Source: Rebecca billardiae RCC1528
Taxonomy: Eukaryota > Haptophyta
NCBI GenBank assembly: GCA_965240325.2
Contig: OZ251241.1
Location: 248,001 to 312,000, forward strand
DNA: 64,000 bases
Reading direction: 5' to 3'
The notes under the pieces are model-generated. The model had not been told where the DNA came from. It searched no databases and was given only the letters and a program-made list of their open reading frames with translations. The position numbers were made by a program, and so were the translations under genes. Positions within the stretch are counted from its first letter, which is position 1, and every line of letters starts with the position of its first letter. Positions 10,674 through 21,639 of this stretch are shown here, one piece after another.

Positions 10674-12572
10674 GTACTGACGTGAGATCTCCTACTGACC
10701 GGCGTCCTACGACTGACGAGCCGCGCGGTACTTGAGGTCTGGACGCGTTCGCATGCAGCCTTTCCCCTCGCGCGCCGCTGGCGCAGCTGGTGCGTGCGGC
10801 AGCGTCGCCGCACCGGCACAGCCGCGGCCGGTCCGACGCGCAGCGCTGACTGTGCCATGCGGGCATGCGGCCCCGGGTGACTCACGTGCTCCGGGCGCAA
10901 GCTTCAGCCCGGTCGGATGCCCACGGCGCTGACGGCCAGCCTCCAGGCTGCAGGCTCTCAGCAGACCGCCTGAACTGGGCCGCGGCTCGGCTCGGCCGCG
11001 ACGCGCCACTCGGACCGAGTCCCGCCCCGCTGGCTCATGATTGACTCGTCATGGAGCCTGCTGCTGCTTGCAGCGCGGCGCCGAGGCACGGCGGTCTGCA
11101 CTCGGTTGCGGCCGACCTCGCCCGCCCTCGGTCGGACGCCCGCGCGGCAGTCAATGGGCAGTGAGTGGGCTGTCTGCCTGCGCGACGTCCGGTCGTCCGG
11201 GCGGTCCGCGGCGCCTGGCCGCTGCCAGCCCTGCCGCCGGGCGGCCGCTGCGGCTGCAACCGTCACCGTGCCGGCGCCCGCGCCCGGGACGTAACGGCGA
11301 GCCAATAAGCCAGCCTGGCAGGTCACGGCCGACGGCGGCGCCCACCGCCGACGGCTACGGGCCCCGCGAGCGGCCGGCCAGCGGCGTCAGGACCGTTGCC
11401 AGGCGTTGACTCGCGTGAGTATTGCTGAATGCTGTATATATAGTGTAAATCGCGCGGCCGCGGGCGCCGCATTTTATCTCGCGCGGACCGTTATCATAAT
11501 CAGTCATGGCCCGCGGTGCAGGGCGGAGCGCGTAGCGTGGAGCCCCGCCGGGGGCCCTCACTACGTTGTCAAAAAGATCTTTTGATCAAAGAAAAGGGGA
11601 CGGGGGACGATTTTTACGGTTGTTGGCGGAGGGTGAGTTTTCGCTTTTTCGAGGGGTAGATAGCTCTCTATCGCAAGATGCGGTTGACGAAATAGGCGCG
11701 CCCGGACGTGAGTAATAAGAAAGATCGAAGGCCGCTGGCCGTCACTTTGTCAGTAAAGTTTAGTCATCGTGTCATCGACGCTATTGAAAACTTGGTCGCC
11801 GGTCCAAGGGCCGTATTGTTTTGACAAAGTGCATGTGCATGGGTCATATACTACGACTGTTTCAAACTGCATGTCGGCGTACCGAGCGCGCTGTTTGCCG
11901 GTTTGCATTATTTTGCGCACGCGGGGGTCTTATTGAAAAAAACCGTAGTAAACTGTAATCACGCCTTAACCAAGTGTGCACGTTAAAACATGGTAAATGG
12001 TAGAATATCGGGTTGAAGAATACTAACGACGAAGCTTTGCGCTCGCGTGGCTCGAGCGCGAGATGGATGAACCTCCTTTGCCATAATATGAAAGAAAAAC
12101 GGGTTACCCGCCCGCCAGCGTCTCGCGACGAGGACGGGTGCCCAAGCGGCAAGCGCGCACATCATGATCATCGCCGTCGGCGGGCCCATCTTCGGCCGGC
12201 TCGAGCTGATGCACATCACGACGCTCAAGCAGGCGCTGTCCGTACCGACGTTGGCGCGCCTCCAGCGGATGGTCGACAAAGCACCCGTGGGCGAAGGAGG
12301 ACCACAATCATGGCCGAGTCATGTCTGTCATCGGAGACGTCGCTGACCTCGCGGCTTCAAATAATAACAATCAAACATCAACCGCTCAGCCGGTTGCCAC
12401 CGCGGCCGAGCGGTGCGCGCTCGCCACCGCGGCCGGCGCTGTGCACGGGCGTGCTGAGCCCGGGCCGCGTGAGCTCGCCCACCTCGCCCGGCGCGCACGC
12501 CGACGCCGCCACCGCGGCTCGGCGGCCGGACTCATCTCAGCCCGCAGCGCTTGCGTCCCCCCGCGGCGGCGC
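10674..12572. other. Intergenic region, no gene supported
   Basis: Mostly stops in all frames around 11570-12160, where base composition is closer to balanced and a 12-bp palindrome AAAAGATCTTTT occurs. Several short open frames at 10700-11400 and 12000-12600 lack domains. Confidence 0.4.
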
Positions 12573-13300
12573 GCGCCGCCGTCGCCGCCGCGCAGGCCGT
12601 GCACTCGGTGGATGAGGAGACGGCCCTGCTGCGCGCGGAGCGCTGCGCGCCGCGCGCTGCTCCTGCTGCGGCGCGCAGTAGTCCGCTCGTCCGCCCCGCG
12701 GGCTCGCCACGGAGCCGACGAGCGCGATGACGACAATCGAATGAGCACGAGTGCGCACGGAGGCGCTGGGCGCCGAGCTGGCGAAGCGCGGCGCCGAGCT
12801 CGACGCGCTGCGCGACGCGGCGACGGACGCGCTGGGCGCGCGCGGCGCCCTCGTCGCGACGCCCCGTGCAGCAGCTCGAGCAGCCAGCTGTGGAGTAGAC
12901 GGCCGTCGACTCGAGGGCGCCACCGCGCCGGGTGAGTGAGCACGCACGGGCTCCGCCTCGGTCGGAGGCTGGCTGGCCGCCGCCGTGGCTTCGAGGCCGA
13001 CGCGGCGGAGGAGGCGGCGGGCGAGCACGGTGGCGCGGTGGAGCAGGCGCGCACGCGCGGCGGCAGGCGCGACCCGCCGCTCGCCTCGTTCCACCCCGAG
13101 CTCCGCTCGGTCTCGCCTCTCGGTGCGCGGCTGCGCAGCGCCGTGAGCGCAGGCTGGGGCCGCTGGGGGTGGGGCCAGCAGAGTGGTGCGCGCTCTCGCT
13201 CTGCCGGCACGAGGCGCGCCGGCTGAGCGACCAGCGGCCCGTCGTCGAGCGCGTGGCGCAGCGCGAGCACCTCAAGGCAGGCTCGCCCTGCGCGCGCGCG
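12573..13300 (+). pseudogene. Broken or mis-resolved coiled-coil gene
   Basis: Four consecutive segments read as coding by near-total G/C third positions and mixed codon use, but in three different frames. They are: about 12573-12650 (ends DEETALLRAERC); 12751-12850 (contains LGAELAKRGAELDALRDA); about 12985-13178 (starts FEADAAEEAAGEHGG); and about 13178-13290 (contains EWCALSLCRHEARRLSDQ). The first two look like coiled coil. A consensus-like donor GTGAGTGAG lies at about 12931, but the other junctions lack the GTGCGC...GCAG introns seen elsewhere, and the last frame change falls inside continuous coding-like sequence. Either the gene is decayed, a base has been lost in assembly, or the exon structure is atypical. 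Family unknown. Confidence 0.35.
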
Positions 13301-13827
13301 CCGCTGCCCCGGCCGCCGTCCGTACTTCTTCGCGCGGGCCCGCGGCGACAGTCCTCATCGGCCCGCCATGTTGACCAGACTGAGACAGCAGCCGACGGAG
13401 GGTGCACCGCGGGCCCCTAACTACGTTGGTTCTACGGAAGGACCGCGGAACGCGGTCATATTAATTATTATGGCCGTGCTGACCCACTGGCATCAGGCTG
13501 CGCCCGGCCAGTGGCGGCTTCGACTCCGCCGGGCGGCGCGGCAGCGCGGCATTCTGACACTATGATCATGTAGTGATGCACCTCGTCGTCGCGAGGTGCC
13601 ATCGTGTCTCGTGAGTGAGGCGGGCGCATCAACACTGACGGCTGCTCCCGCTGCATTGACAGTCGTCTGAGTCATCTGCATACCAGTATGGTCATCCGAT
13701 CGATGACTGTCAACAGGTATTGACGGCAAGGGTGGTCGGTCTTGACGGGGGCTTGCTCCAACTCAAACAACTCAAGACGAGTCCCGGCTGGCGGGCCGAC
13801 CGACAACACCCCATCGAGACCGCGCCG
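13301..13827. other. Intergenic, upstream of the DUF4239 gene
   Basis: No supported gene. The frame is open from 13720 into the next gene, but the segment before 13828 has no targeting-peptide character and is taken as 5' leader. Confidence 0.4.
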
Positions 13828-15267
13828 ATGCTCGCGATCGCGCGACGTGCGCCGCTGCTCGCGGCGGCGGTGCTTCTGCTGGCGGGCGGCGCGAGCGCGT
13901 TCCACGCGCACCGTGCCACCGTGCTCCCGCACCACGGCCGTCGGCTGCGCGCGCTCGGCGCGCGGCCGTCGGTGGCGCCGCTCGCGCCGAGCGCGCTGGC
14001 CGGAGTGTCGCGCGTCACGCGCTCGGCCACGATGGTCGCGTCGACCTCGGAGGAGGCGCCGTCGCTCCCGCGGCGCGCGCTGGGCGCGGTGCTCGCGCTT
14101 GCGCGGCTCGTCTTCTCGTGCAGCTGGATCTGGCTCCCCGTCTCGCTGTACTGGGCGCTGCCGTGGCTGGAGCAGCGCTCGGTGTTTGGCTCGTGCGCGG
14201 AGCTCGAGGGGCTGGTGGACATGGCGTGCGGCACCGTGTTCATCCCGGTGGTGGGCATCCTGTACGCCATCCTCGTCGGCCTCTCGATCGACACGCTCTG
14301 GTCCTCGCAGAAGGCCGCGCACCACTCGCTCGCCGCCGAGTGCGCCGCGGCCGCGCTGCTGCTGCCGCAGCTGCGGCCGCTGTTTGTGCCGAGGGGCCCT
14401 CCGAAGCAGACGGCCTCGCAGGTGGGCGGCGCGTACGCGCAGGCGGTGGCGCTGCTGCGCGAGCACATGCACGAGCTGCGCGACACGCTCTACCCGCCGA
14501 AGGGGCGCGACGCGCTCGCCGAGGTCGAGCTGGCGCACCGCTCCGCCCCGAGCGCGCTGCTGTCTTTGAACCGCCTGGTGCGCGCGGCAGGCGCACGGCG
14601 TGGGCGGGGGCGTGGGCGTGGGCAGCGCCGGGCAGGGCTGGGCGCGGGGGTCGCGCGGCGCGGCGCACGCGCGCTCACGCGTGGCGGGCGCCGCGCGCCG
14701 CGCGCCGCGCAGGTGTGCGCGCAGCAGCTGCCCGCTGACGCCGCCGCCCCTCAGACCGACGCTCTCGTCTCCGTCTCGGACAGGCTCAAGGAACTCGTCG
14801 AGCTGCGGTGCGCGGCGCACGCGCACGCGCGCGCGCAGCACGGGGCACGGCCTGCGCGCGCGCCGCGCTCACGCCCCGCGCCGCGCCGCGCCGCGCGCGC
14901 GCCGTGGCGGCGCAGCATGACGCGCGCCTCGTCCGCGCTGCAGCGGCTGCCGACGGTCCACTGGCTGGTGCTGGGCGGGCTGGCGGGCTCGCTCGTGTAT
15001 GCGTTCTGGGTGATCGCCACCGGGCCGGTCGCGGGCGCGGCGGAGGTGACGGCCATCGCGGCGCGCGTGCACCTGAGCAACTGCGCCTCGCCGCGCATCC
15101 GGCTCATGTGCTCCGTGCTCGTCGGCTCGTGCACGTGCGTGTTCAAGATTCTGCGCGACCTCGAGCGGCCGCTGCACGGCGTGTACCGCGTGCGCGCGGA
15201 GGAGGTGGCGAGCGCGCCGATGCTCGAGCAGGCCATCAAGGACGCGGACGCGCAGCTGGGCGGCTGA
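13828..15267 (+). CDS. Plastid-targeted bestrophin-like membrane protein (DUF4239)
   Basis: Predicted integral membrane protein of about 398 residues in three exons (13828-14577, about 14713-14807, 14916-15267). The N-terminus is a signal peptide (LLAAAVLLLAGG) ending in ASAF with Phe at the expected +1 position, then an Arg/Ala/Ser-rich stretch: the two-part presequence that directs proteins across the membranes of secondary red plastids. The mature part has a membrane segment, then VVGILYAILVGLSIDTLW followed by a long helix, matching the layout of the DUF4239 bestrophin-like family, and two C-terminal membrane segments near 14950-15140. Bestrophin relatives are anion channels, so a thylakoid or envelope channel is possible but unproven. 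Both introns are multiples of three. The first acceptor is ambiguous among three in-frame AGs at 14712, 14724 and 14727. Confidence 0.75.
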   Translation: MLAIARRAPLLAAAVLLLAGGASAFHAHRATVLPHHGRRLRALGARPSVAPLAPSALAGVSRVTRSATMVASTSEEAPSLPRRALGAVLALARLVFSCSWIWLPVSLYWALPWLEQRSVFGSCAELEGLVDMACGTVFIPVVGILYAILVGLSIDTLWSSQKAAHHSLAAECAAAALLLPQLRPLFVPRGPPKQTASQVGGAYAQAVALLREHMHELRDTLYPPKGRDALAEVELAHRSAPSALLSLNRLVRAAGARRGRGRGRGQRRAGLGAGVARRGARALTRGGRRAPRAAQVCAQQLPADAAAPQTDALVSVSDRLKELVELRCAAHAHARAQHGARPARAPRSRPAPRRAARAPWRRSMTRASSALQRLPTVHWLVLGGLAGSLVYAFWVIATGPVAGAAEVTAIAARVHLSNCASPRIRLMCSVLVGSCTCVFKILRDLERPLHGVYRVRAEEVASAPMLEQAIKDADAQLGG

Positions 15268-15959
15268 GTGCGGAGCGGGCTCGGAGGGCGGATGCACGTG
15301 ATGATGATGACGCGCTCACGGTGCCCATGATGCCGGACCCGCCAGTGCCAGCCGCAGCGCTCGGACGACGGTGACCAACTCGGACCATCATGGCATGCCG
15401 AGTGCTGACTACGGGCTCACTGACGAGTAGTCACTGACTTGAGTGACTACCCGCCGGCGGACTATAGCTAGTAGCTAGCGCTACTTACTAGCTCGGACTT
15501 GGTCTCGGAGTCGGACTAGGCCGCCGCGCCATCATAGTATGATGCTGATAACTAGCGCAGCGTAGCGCAGCAGTATAGCAGTACTACTAGCTAAACTGAT
15601 GCAGCAGATGTACTGCTGCGGCTCGCATCTGTGCGCCGCGCTGAACTTAGTTGGAACACTACCCGCGATTAGGCCGCCGCAGAGCAATCCCGCCACGAAC
15701 TCGTATCGACCACGCCGGCAGCGCCCGTCAGATGCCGCCGGGGCCGCGCCGCCCATCTCGAGACTCGCGGCCGCTCGTCGGCCGCTCGGACCGCGGCCTG
15801 GTGGGAACTCACGACTCGCGCGCCCCGCGCGACATCACTCGCACGACCGTCTTCTCCGTAGCGCCAGCCGGGCGCACGCCAGCGCCTTCACGGCGGGGGC
15901 GGCGCCCAGAGGCCGCGCGGCGCTCCCGGAGAGGTCGTCGCCCGGCTGCGGCCGCGCCA
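15268..15959. other. Convergent intergenic region
   Basis: Lies between the 3' ends of the DUF4239 gene and SMC5. No gene seen; several CTAG-rich short repeats occur around 15460-15600. Confidence 0.45.
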
Positions 15960-18900
15960 TCACGCGCGCGCGCCGTCATCGTCCTCGCCCACGCGCGACG
16001 CCTTGGCGTGCGGCGCGAACGCGTTCAGGTTGAAGTTCTCACACGGCGGGTTGAACGGCCTGCGGCGCGCGCGCAGCACACCGCGCCGCCGGTCGCGGCG
16101 GTCAGGCCGCGCGCCGCGGCCGCCGCGCGCGCGCGCCCCTCGCGCGCGCGCGCGCGCCGCGCACCCGTTGAAGACGAAGTGGAGCGCGGTGTGCTTCGAG
16201 TAGTGCAGGTCGGGCAGCAGCTTGGGCGTGATCAGCAGGTACTGCGTCTTGGAGCGCTGGCACGCGGTCGCCTTGGTGATCACCTCGAAGATGCGCCGCT
16301 CGTTGTGCCGGTCCATCGCCTGGTTGATCTCGTCGACCACGCGGAAGGGGCACGGGTTCACGTCCTGCAGCGCGATCAGGTACACCATCGTCGCGACCGA
16401 GCACTCGCCGCCCGAGTCGCGCGAGGAGGAGAGCACGTGCAGCGGGTCAGCGGCGCGCCACTTGACCTGTGCGGAGGGCGCACGGACGCGCGCGCGAAAG
16501 GGAGGGCGCGCGCGTGAGTGCGGAGGCGCTTGGCCGCGCGGCGCGGCGCGCACCACCGCGCACCGCCGCGCCCCCGTGCCGCCCCCGCCCCCCCGCGCGC
16601 TTGCTCCGCACCTTGATGCGCAGCTCGTACTCGTCCAGCTCGGTCGGGTGCGGCGCGAGCTCGACCTCGCCCACGCAGTTGAACGCGGCGAAGAGCTCGC
16701 CCACGCGCGTGCTGACCGTGGATGCCATCTGCCGCACCTTCGGCTCCCACGCGTCTCTGCGCGCGCTCAGCTCCTCGCCCACCTTGCCCGCCTCCTCGCA
16801 GAACTCCGCGAGCTCCTGCTCGTCGTGCGCGATCTTGCGCTTGTTGGCGTGGTACTTTGAGACTGCGTCGAGGTCGACGGCCGAGCGCGCGATCTGCTCG
16901 TCCAGCTCGCGCACCTCGTCCGCGATCGCGTCGTCGTCGTCGGGCATCGCGTCCCACTCGGCGCGCACGCCCGCGTCCTCGGGCTTCTGCTCGTCGCCGA
17001 CGGGGTGCATCTCCGGGCACAGCTCATCCGCCGCCTTGAACAGCACGCTCACCTCCGACTTGATCTTGTCGCGCCGCGCGATCAGCTCGCGCATCGCGCG
17101 CTCGGCGGCGTCGCACGCGGCCTTCTTCTCCGCCAGCACCTCCTGCGCAGCCTCGACGTCGCCCGCGGCGCGCGCCACGCCGACGGCGGCGGCGGCGGCC
17201 TCGAGCGCCGCCCGCTCGCGCGCCGCCGCCGCCTTTGGCAGCTCGGCCGCCTTGCGCGCGCACACCTCGTGCGCCTTGGTCAGGTCGGCGCGCAGCTTGG
17301 CGCGCCGCTCCGCAAGCTTCTCGGGTTGCGCTTCCTTCTGCCGCTGCGCGAGCTCGCGCTCGAGCTTGGCGACGCGCTCGCGCGCGTGCTTGGCCGCGTG
17401 CGCCTGCGCGCTCAGCTGCTGCCGCTCCGTGCCCGCCTCCTTCTCCGCCGCCTTCGCCTTTCGCACCTCGGCGCCCAGAGCCTCGAGCTGCTGGCGCTTC
17501 TCGTCCACCTCGCGCGCGGCGCCCTGCTCCGCCTCGCGCGCCTCCGCGAGCGCGTCCGCGTCGGCGGCGCTGTGCGAGAGCAGCCACGGCCGCTGGCTGC
17601 GGTTGATCGCAGTGGTGGACGTCGTCATCTTCTTCGCGCCGTACCGGCTCTGCGAGCCGCTGAACGCCTTGTGCGGCGTGTACACGTTCCAGCGGCTGCG
17701 GCCGTGCCGCTGCAGCACGCGCTCGAGCGCGTCCATGTTCTTGTCGAGCGCCGCGCTGCCCACCAGCACCTGGTGGATGCCGCACAGCCTGCACAGCAGC
17801 GACTTGACGACCGCGTTGGCCTGCACGCCGCTGTGCAGCCACCCCGTCACGCCGAGCCGCGCGAGCTCGGGCGCGCCCGCGTCGAACGGCGGCTGCGGCA
17901 GGCCCTCCGCGTTGTCCAGAGCCGCGTACACGTTGGTCTGCCACTTCTCGCGCCGCACGGTCGCCTGCAGCAGGTCGCGGTCCTTCTGGGTGAAGACGAT
18001 GAAGCCACCGAAGACCGCGTCGTTCACCGCCTTCTCGAGGTAGTACGCGTGGTCCTCGTCCACCACGTCGATGTGCAGCCCGATGGGGCCGACCGGCATC
18101 CTCTCGAACTGCGCGCTGTTCTGCGCCACCCAGCGCTCGACCTTGGACGCGTGCTCGTGCTTCCGGTACAGCGCGGCCGCCTTGGCCTTGCCCGAGTCCT
18201 GCAGCTCGTCGAGCTGCCGCTTCGCGTGGTCGTGCTGCGCGGCGCGAAGCGGCGCGAAGCGGCGCGAAGCGGTGAGCCGCGCGGCGAGCCGAGGCCGGCG
18301 CGCGCCGAGGCGCGCGCGGTGCGCGTGCGCGCGTGCGCGCGCGCGCGCGTGCGCACACCCGCTGCTGCGCTGCGCGCGCCTCTGCGCGCACGGCGTCGTG
18401 GTCGGCCTCGAGGTCGCTGCGCGCGTTCTGCGCGGCTGCGATCTTGGCCTGCACCTCCTTGATCTTGGGCGCGATCTCGTCGTCGGTCGGCTGCCGCGCG
18501 AGCTCATCCTTCGCCCGGCGCAGCACGTCCTTCGCGCCCTGCACGCGGCCCTGCTGCTCGACCTCGTCGCGCGTCAGCCTCGTGCGCTCGGCGTCCAGCC
18601 TGTCGAGCTCGTCCTGGTGCTTGCCCTCGATGGCGTCCATCAGGCCGGCGATCTCCTTCGCCGCCTTCTTCTGCTCGGCGTCGGCGGCGGTGTGCAGCGC
18701 CGCCGCCTCCTTCTTCGCGCGCATCGCGGCGGCGACCGCCGGCTCCGCCGCCTTCTTCTCCGCCTCCCTGGCCACCGCCTCCTTCTTGGACTCCTTGTAC
18801 TGCGCGCTCACCGCCTTGTGCTCCGCGTTCTTGCGCAGCACCTTGAGCCACGCCGCCTTGCCCTGCAGGTGGTCCTTCTTCTTCACGTTCCGCTGCGCGC

Positions 18901-19853
18901 GCGGCGGGGCCACGGCGCGCGACGCGGAGGCGCACTCGCCCCGCAGCGTCAGCGCTCGGCCGGTCGGCTGTGGCGCCGCCGCCGCGGAGGGCCGGCTCGC
19001 CTCTCGCGCGCGAGCGCGCGCGCGCGCACCTCGTACTCCTCGACGCGCTCGACGTCGGTCGCGAGCTTCTCGGTCTTCGCCTTGAGGTCCTGCAGCGCCT
19101 TCTCCTTGCCCGCGCGCGTCGAGTCCACCTCGCGCACGCGCTTGGAGAGCGTGATGAGCTCGAGGTGCTCCGCATGCTCCTCCGGCATCGTCGCCTTCAT
19201 CGTCGAGGTCAGCAGCTCCTTCGGCGTCATCTTGGTGAACTCGATCACCTTGTCCTGCGGGAGGAACTGGAGCATGTTGTCGATCGAGATGCCCAGGGCC
19301 GAGACGCGGGTCTTCACCTCCGTCTTGGTGCACTTCTTGCCTGCGCGAGGCGAGCGCGCGCCGGCGCGCATGCGGCTCGGACCGGTGCGCCGCGCGCGCC
19401 CTGCGGCCGGGCCGGCGCGCGCGCGCGCGCGCGCGCACCGTCGATGGAGTAGTTGCACTTGTTCGACTCGCGCACCAGGTCGGCGCGGATGAGCAGGTTG
19501 CGCCCCGGCCCGTTGCCGTCGCGCAGCTCGATCTCAACCCAGCCCGAGTCGCACCCGTGCTTGATCGCGTCCGAAGCGCGGTCGCCGCGCTCGGTAATCT
19601 TGAGCGAGCCGCCGAGCACGATGGCGAGCGCGTTCACGATCGAGGACTTGCCCGTCCCGTTCGGCCCGACGATGCAGTTGAGCCGCGGGCCCGGCGGCGA
19701 GAGCTCTGCGTGCGAGTACGTCATGAAGTTGTGCATCGTCACGCGGTAGATGGCGCCCGGCGCGTAGTCGTCGGGCGCGAACGTGTCCGCCAGCTTGCGA
19801 CGCTTCGCGCATTCCTCGGTCTCCGCCGTCGGCTCCGACGCGCGGCCCCTCAT
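15960..19853 (-). CDS. SMC5: SMC5, structural maintenance of chromosomes protein 5
   Basis: Core ATPase arm of the SMC5/6 complex, which acts in homologous recombination, replication-fork repair and sister-chromatid resolution in the nucleus. Six exons (19439-19853, 19030-19340, 18359-18892, 16612-18234, 16165-16466, 15960-16059) join in frame to 1094 residues, the usual SMC5 length. The N-terminal head has Walker A GPNGTGKS (63-70). Long coiled coils flank a hinge region containing VDEDHAYYLEKAVNDAVFGG. The C-terminal head carries signature SGGECSVATM and Walker B with FRVVDEINQAMD, both diagnostic of SMC5, and ends after FVFNGPF. The signature usually reads SGGERS in SMC5; here Arg is replaced by Cys. 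The five introns are 98-145 nt. The start is the ATG at 19853; an upstream in-frame ATG at 20033 would add a segment without SMC5 character. Confidence 0.96.
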
Positions 19854-20076
19854 CGCCACCGCCGCTCGCACGAGCTGTGCGCTGCCCGCTTGCCCCGCAG
19901 GATGGGAGCGCACCGCGCGCCGCTGGCCCTTGCCCGCGCTGTGAGCCAGCGCGGCTTGTCCACTGGTGGCTCCAGTCTCGTCAGCGCGACCTTGAAGGCA
20001 AACCGGGCCGGCCGCGCTTTGAGCTTTGGCCAACGGTCAAGCACTGGTCCGGCCGACAACGTGGCCGGAGTCGGCG
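19854..20076. promoter_or_regulatory. Short divergent promoter region, SMC5/TruA
   Basis: The 223 bp separating two head-to-head start codons must hold both promoters unless start sites lie inside the genes. No TATA box is visible. Confidence 0.35.
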
Positions 20077-21117
20077 ATGGCAGCGGCGCTGCACGTGCTG
20101 CAGCTTGCCCTGCTCGGCTCGGCGCCATCGCCGCACCGGCTGGGCGGGCCGAGGGCCATGGCGGCCGCGCGTGCGCGCGCGCGCAGCCTCGTCACGTGCT
20201 CCTCCGCCGGCGGCATGGGCGGGCCGACGCCGCCGGGCGCGGTGCGGTACCGCGCGCTCGTCGCGTACGACGGCGCGTGCTTTGCCGGCTTCCAGCTGCA
20301 GCCGGGCGGCGTGGACACGGTGCAGGCGCGGCTCGAGGCGGCGTTCGCCACGCGCTTCCGCGTACCCGTGCGCGTGATCGCCGCCTCGCGCACGGACGCG
20401 GGCGTGCACGCGCGCGGGCAGGTGGTGCACTTCGACGCGCCGCAGCTGGACGAGCCGGCCGCGCGCACGCAGTGGTCGGCCAACGCGATGCTGCCGCCCT
20501 CGGTGCGCGTGCGCGAGCTCGAGCTCGCGCCCGTCTCGGCGGACGGGACGCGCCGCTGGCACGCCATGGCGTGCGCCCTCGGCAAGCACTACGCGTACCG
20601 CTGGCACGTGGGCGACGTGCCCGACCCGCTCGAGCGGCACGCGCGCGCGCACTCGCGGCCGCCGCGCAGCAAGGCGGGCGCGCCGTTCGACCTGCGCGCG
20701 GTCGAGCGCGCGGCGCAGCACTTCGTGGGCGAGCACGACTTCTCCTCGTTCGTCAACGTCGGCGAGCCGCGCGGCGCCGCGGCCGCCGACGCCGCGCGCA
20801 GCCCCGTGCGCGTGGTGCACGGCGTGGGCGTGGAGGACGAGGGCCGCGGCCGCGTGCGGCTCGACTTCTTCATCCAGTCGGCGCTGTACAAGCAGGTGCG
20901 CAACATGGCCGGCACGCTCGCCGCGGTCGGCTGGGGCGAGCTCGGCCCGGACGACATCCCGCGGCTGCTCGCGCGGCGAGACCGCTCGGGGCTGCCGCCG
21001 CCCGCGCCCGCGCACGGGCTCACGCTCGAGCGCGTGTGGTGCACGGACGAGCCGTGCGCCGGGCCGTGGGACGGCGAGACGGCGCGCTGGGGCAGGGCGG
21101 GCGAGGCGGACGGGTAG
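20077..21117 (+). CDS. tRNA pseudouridine synthase, TruA/PUS family
   Basis: Isomerises uridine to pseudouridine in the anticodon arm of tRNAs (TruA acts at positions 38-40). Intronless, 346 residues. The catalytic motif SRTDAGVHA is complete with Asp107. Other TruA hallmarks are VAYDGACFAGFQ (61-72), HAMACALGKHYAYRW, HDFSSFVN and FFIQSALYKQVRNMAGTL near the C-terminus. The single compact domain resembles bacterial TruA and organellar Pus1-like enzymes more than large nuclear Pus3. The first 45 residues (hydrophobic MAAALHVLQLALLG, then Ala/Arg-rich) may be an organelle presequence, so mitochondrial or plastid action is plausible but unproven. It lies head-to-head with SMC5. Confidence 0.92.
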   Translation: MAAALHVLQLALLGSAPSPHRLGGPRAMAAARARARSLVTCSSAGGMGGPTPPGAVRYRALVAYDGACFAGFQLQPGGVDTVQARLEAAFATRFRVPVRVIAASRTDAGVHARGQVVHFDAPQLDEPAARTQWSANAMLPPSVRVRELELAPVSADGTRRWHAMACALGKHYAYRWHVGDVPDPLERHARAHSRPPRSKAGAPFDLRAVERAAQHFVGEHDFSSFVNVGEPRGAAAADAARSPVRVVHGVGVEDEGRGRVRLDFFIQSALYKQVRNMAGTLAAVGWGELGPDDIPRLLARRDRSGLPPPAPAHGLTLERVWCTDEPCAGPWDGETARWGRAGEADG

Positions 21118-21639
21118 GGACTCGGCAGCGCTGGCGCGCGGCGGGAGGGGGGAGGGTGAGGCCAGGCCGCCAAGGGCGGCGGTGCCGCCCAAACGCCGGT
21201 TCGGGTTCCGGGTTGCGGTGCGCTCGAACGCTGGTGTGCGTGGTGCGTGGTGAGCGGTGTCGTCGTGAGTCGGACGCCTGCTGACCGCCCTGACCAACCG
21301 CGGCAGCCGGGGTGGCCCCGCGCCCCCACTGCCTGCTGCGCTCCCGGCCTGCTGCTCCGAATAATCCGTCGCACAGTTCGTCTCCATCAGCTGCAGCAGT
21401 GGAGTCTATCCAGCGCGGCCACCGGGCAGCCGACCTGGTGATGGGCTGATAATGGCAGCATCTAGGCTCAGACACTCAGTATACTGTACTACTGTAGTTG
21501 GAAGTTGAACCGTGCCAGTCTTCAACGGTGCGTGCGCCTGCAGCTCTCGAGTGGGAGAGTGGTCGGGTGCTGGGTGCAGGCCACCGGCCAAGGGAAAAAA
21601 ACGCACACGCGGGTCGCGGTTCCGGTTCGTTCCTTCCGC
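21118..21639. other. Intergenic, no gene seen
   Basis: The reading frame of the next gene is open upstream to 21505 but begins there with a non-ATG codon, so this is treated as leader and promoter sequence. Confidence 0.4.
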
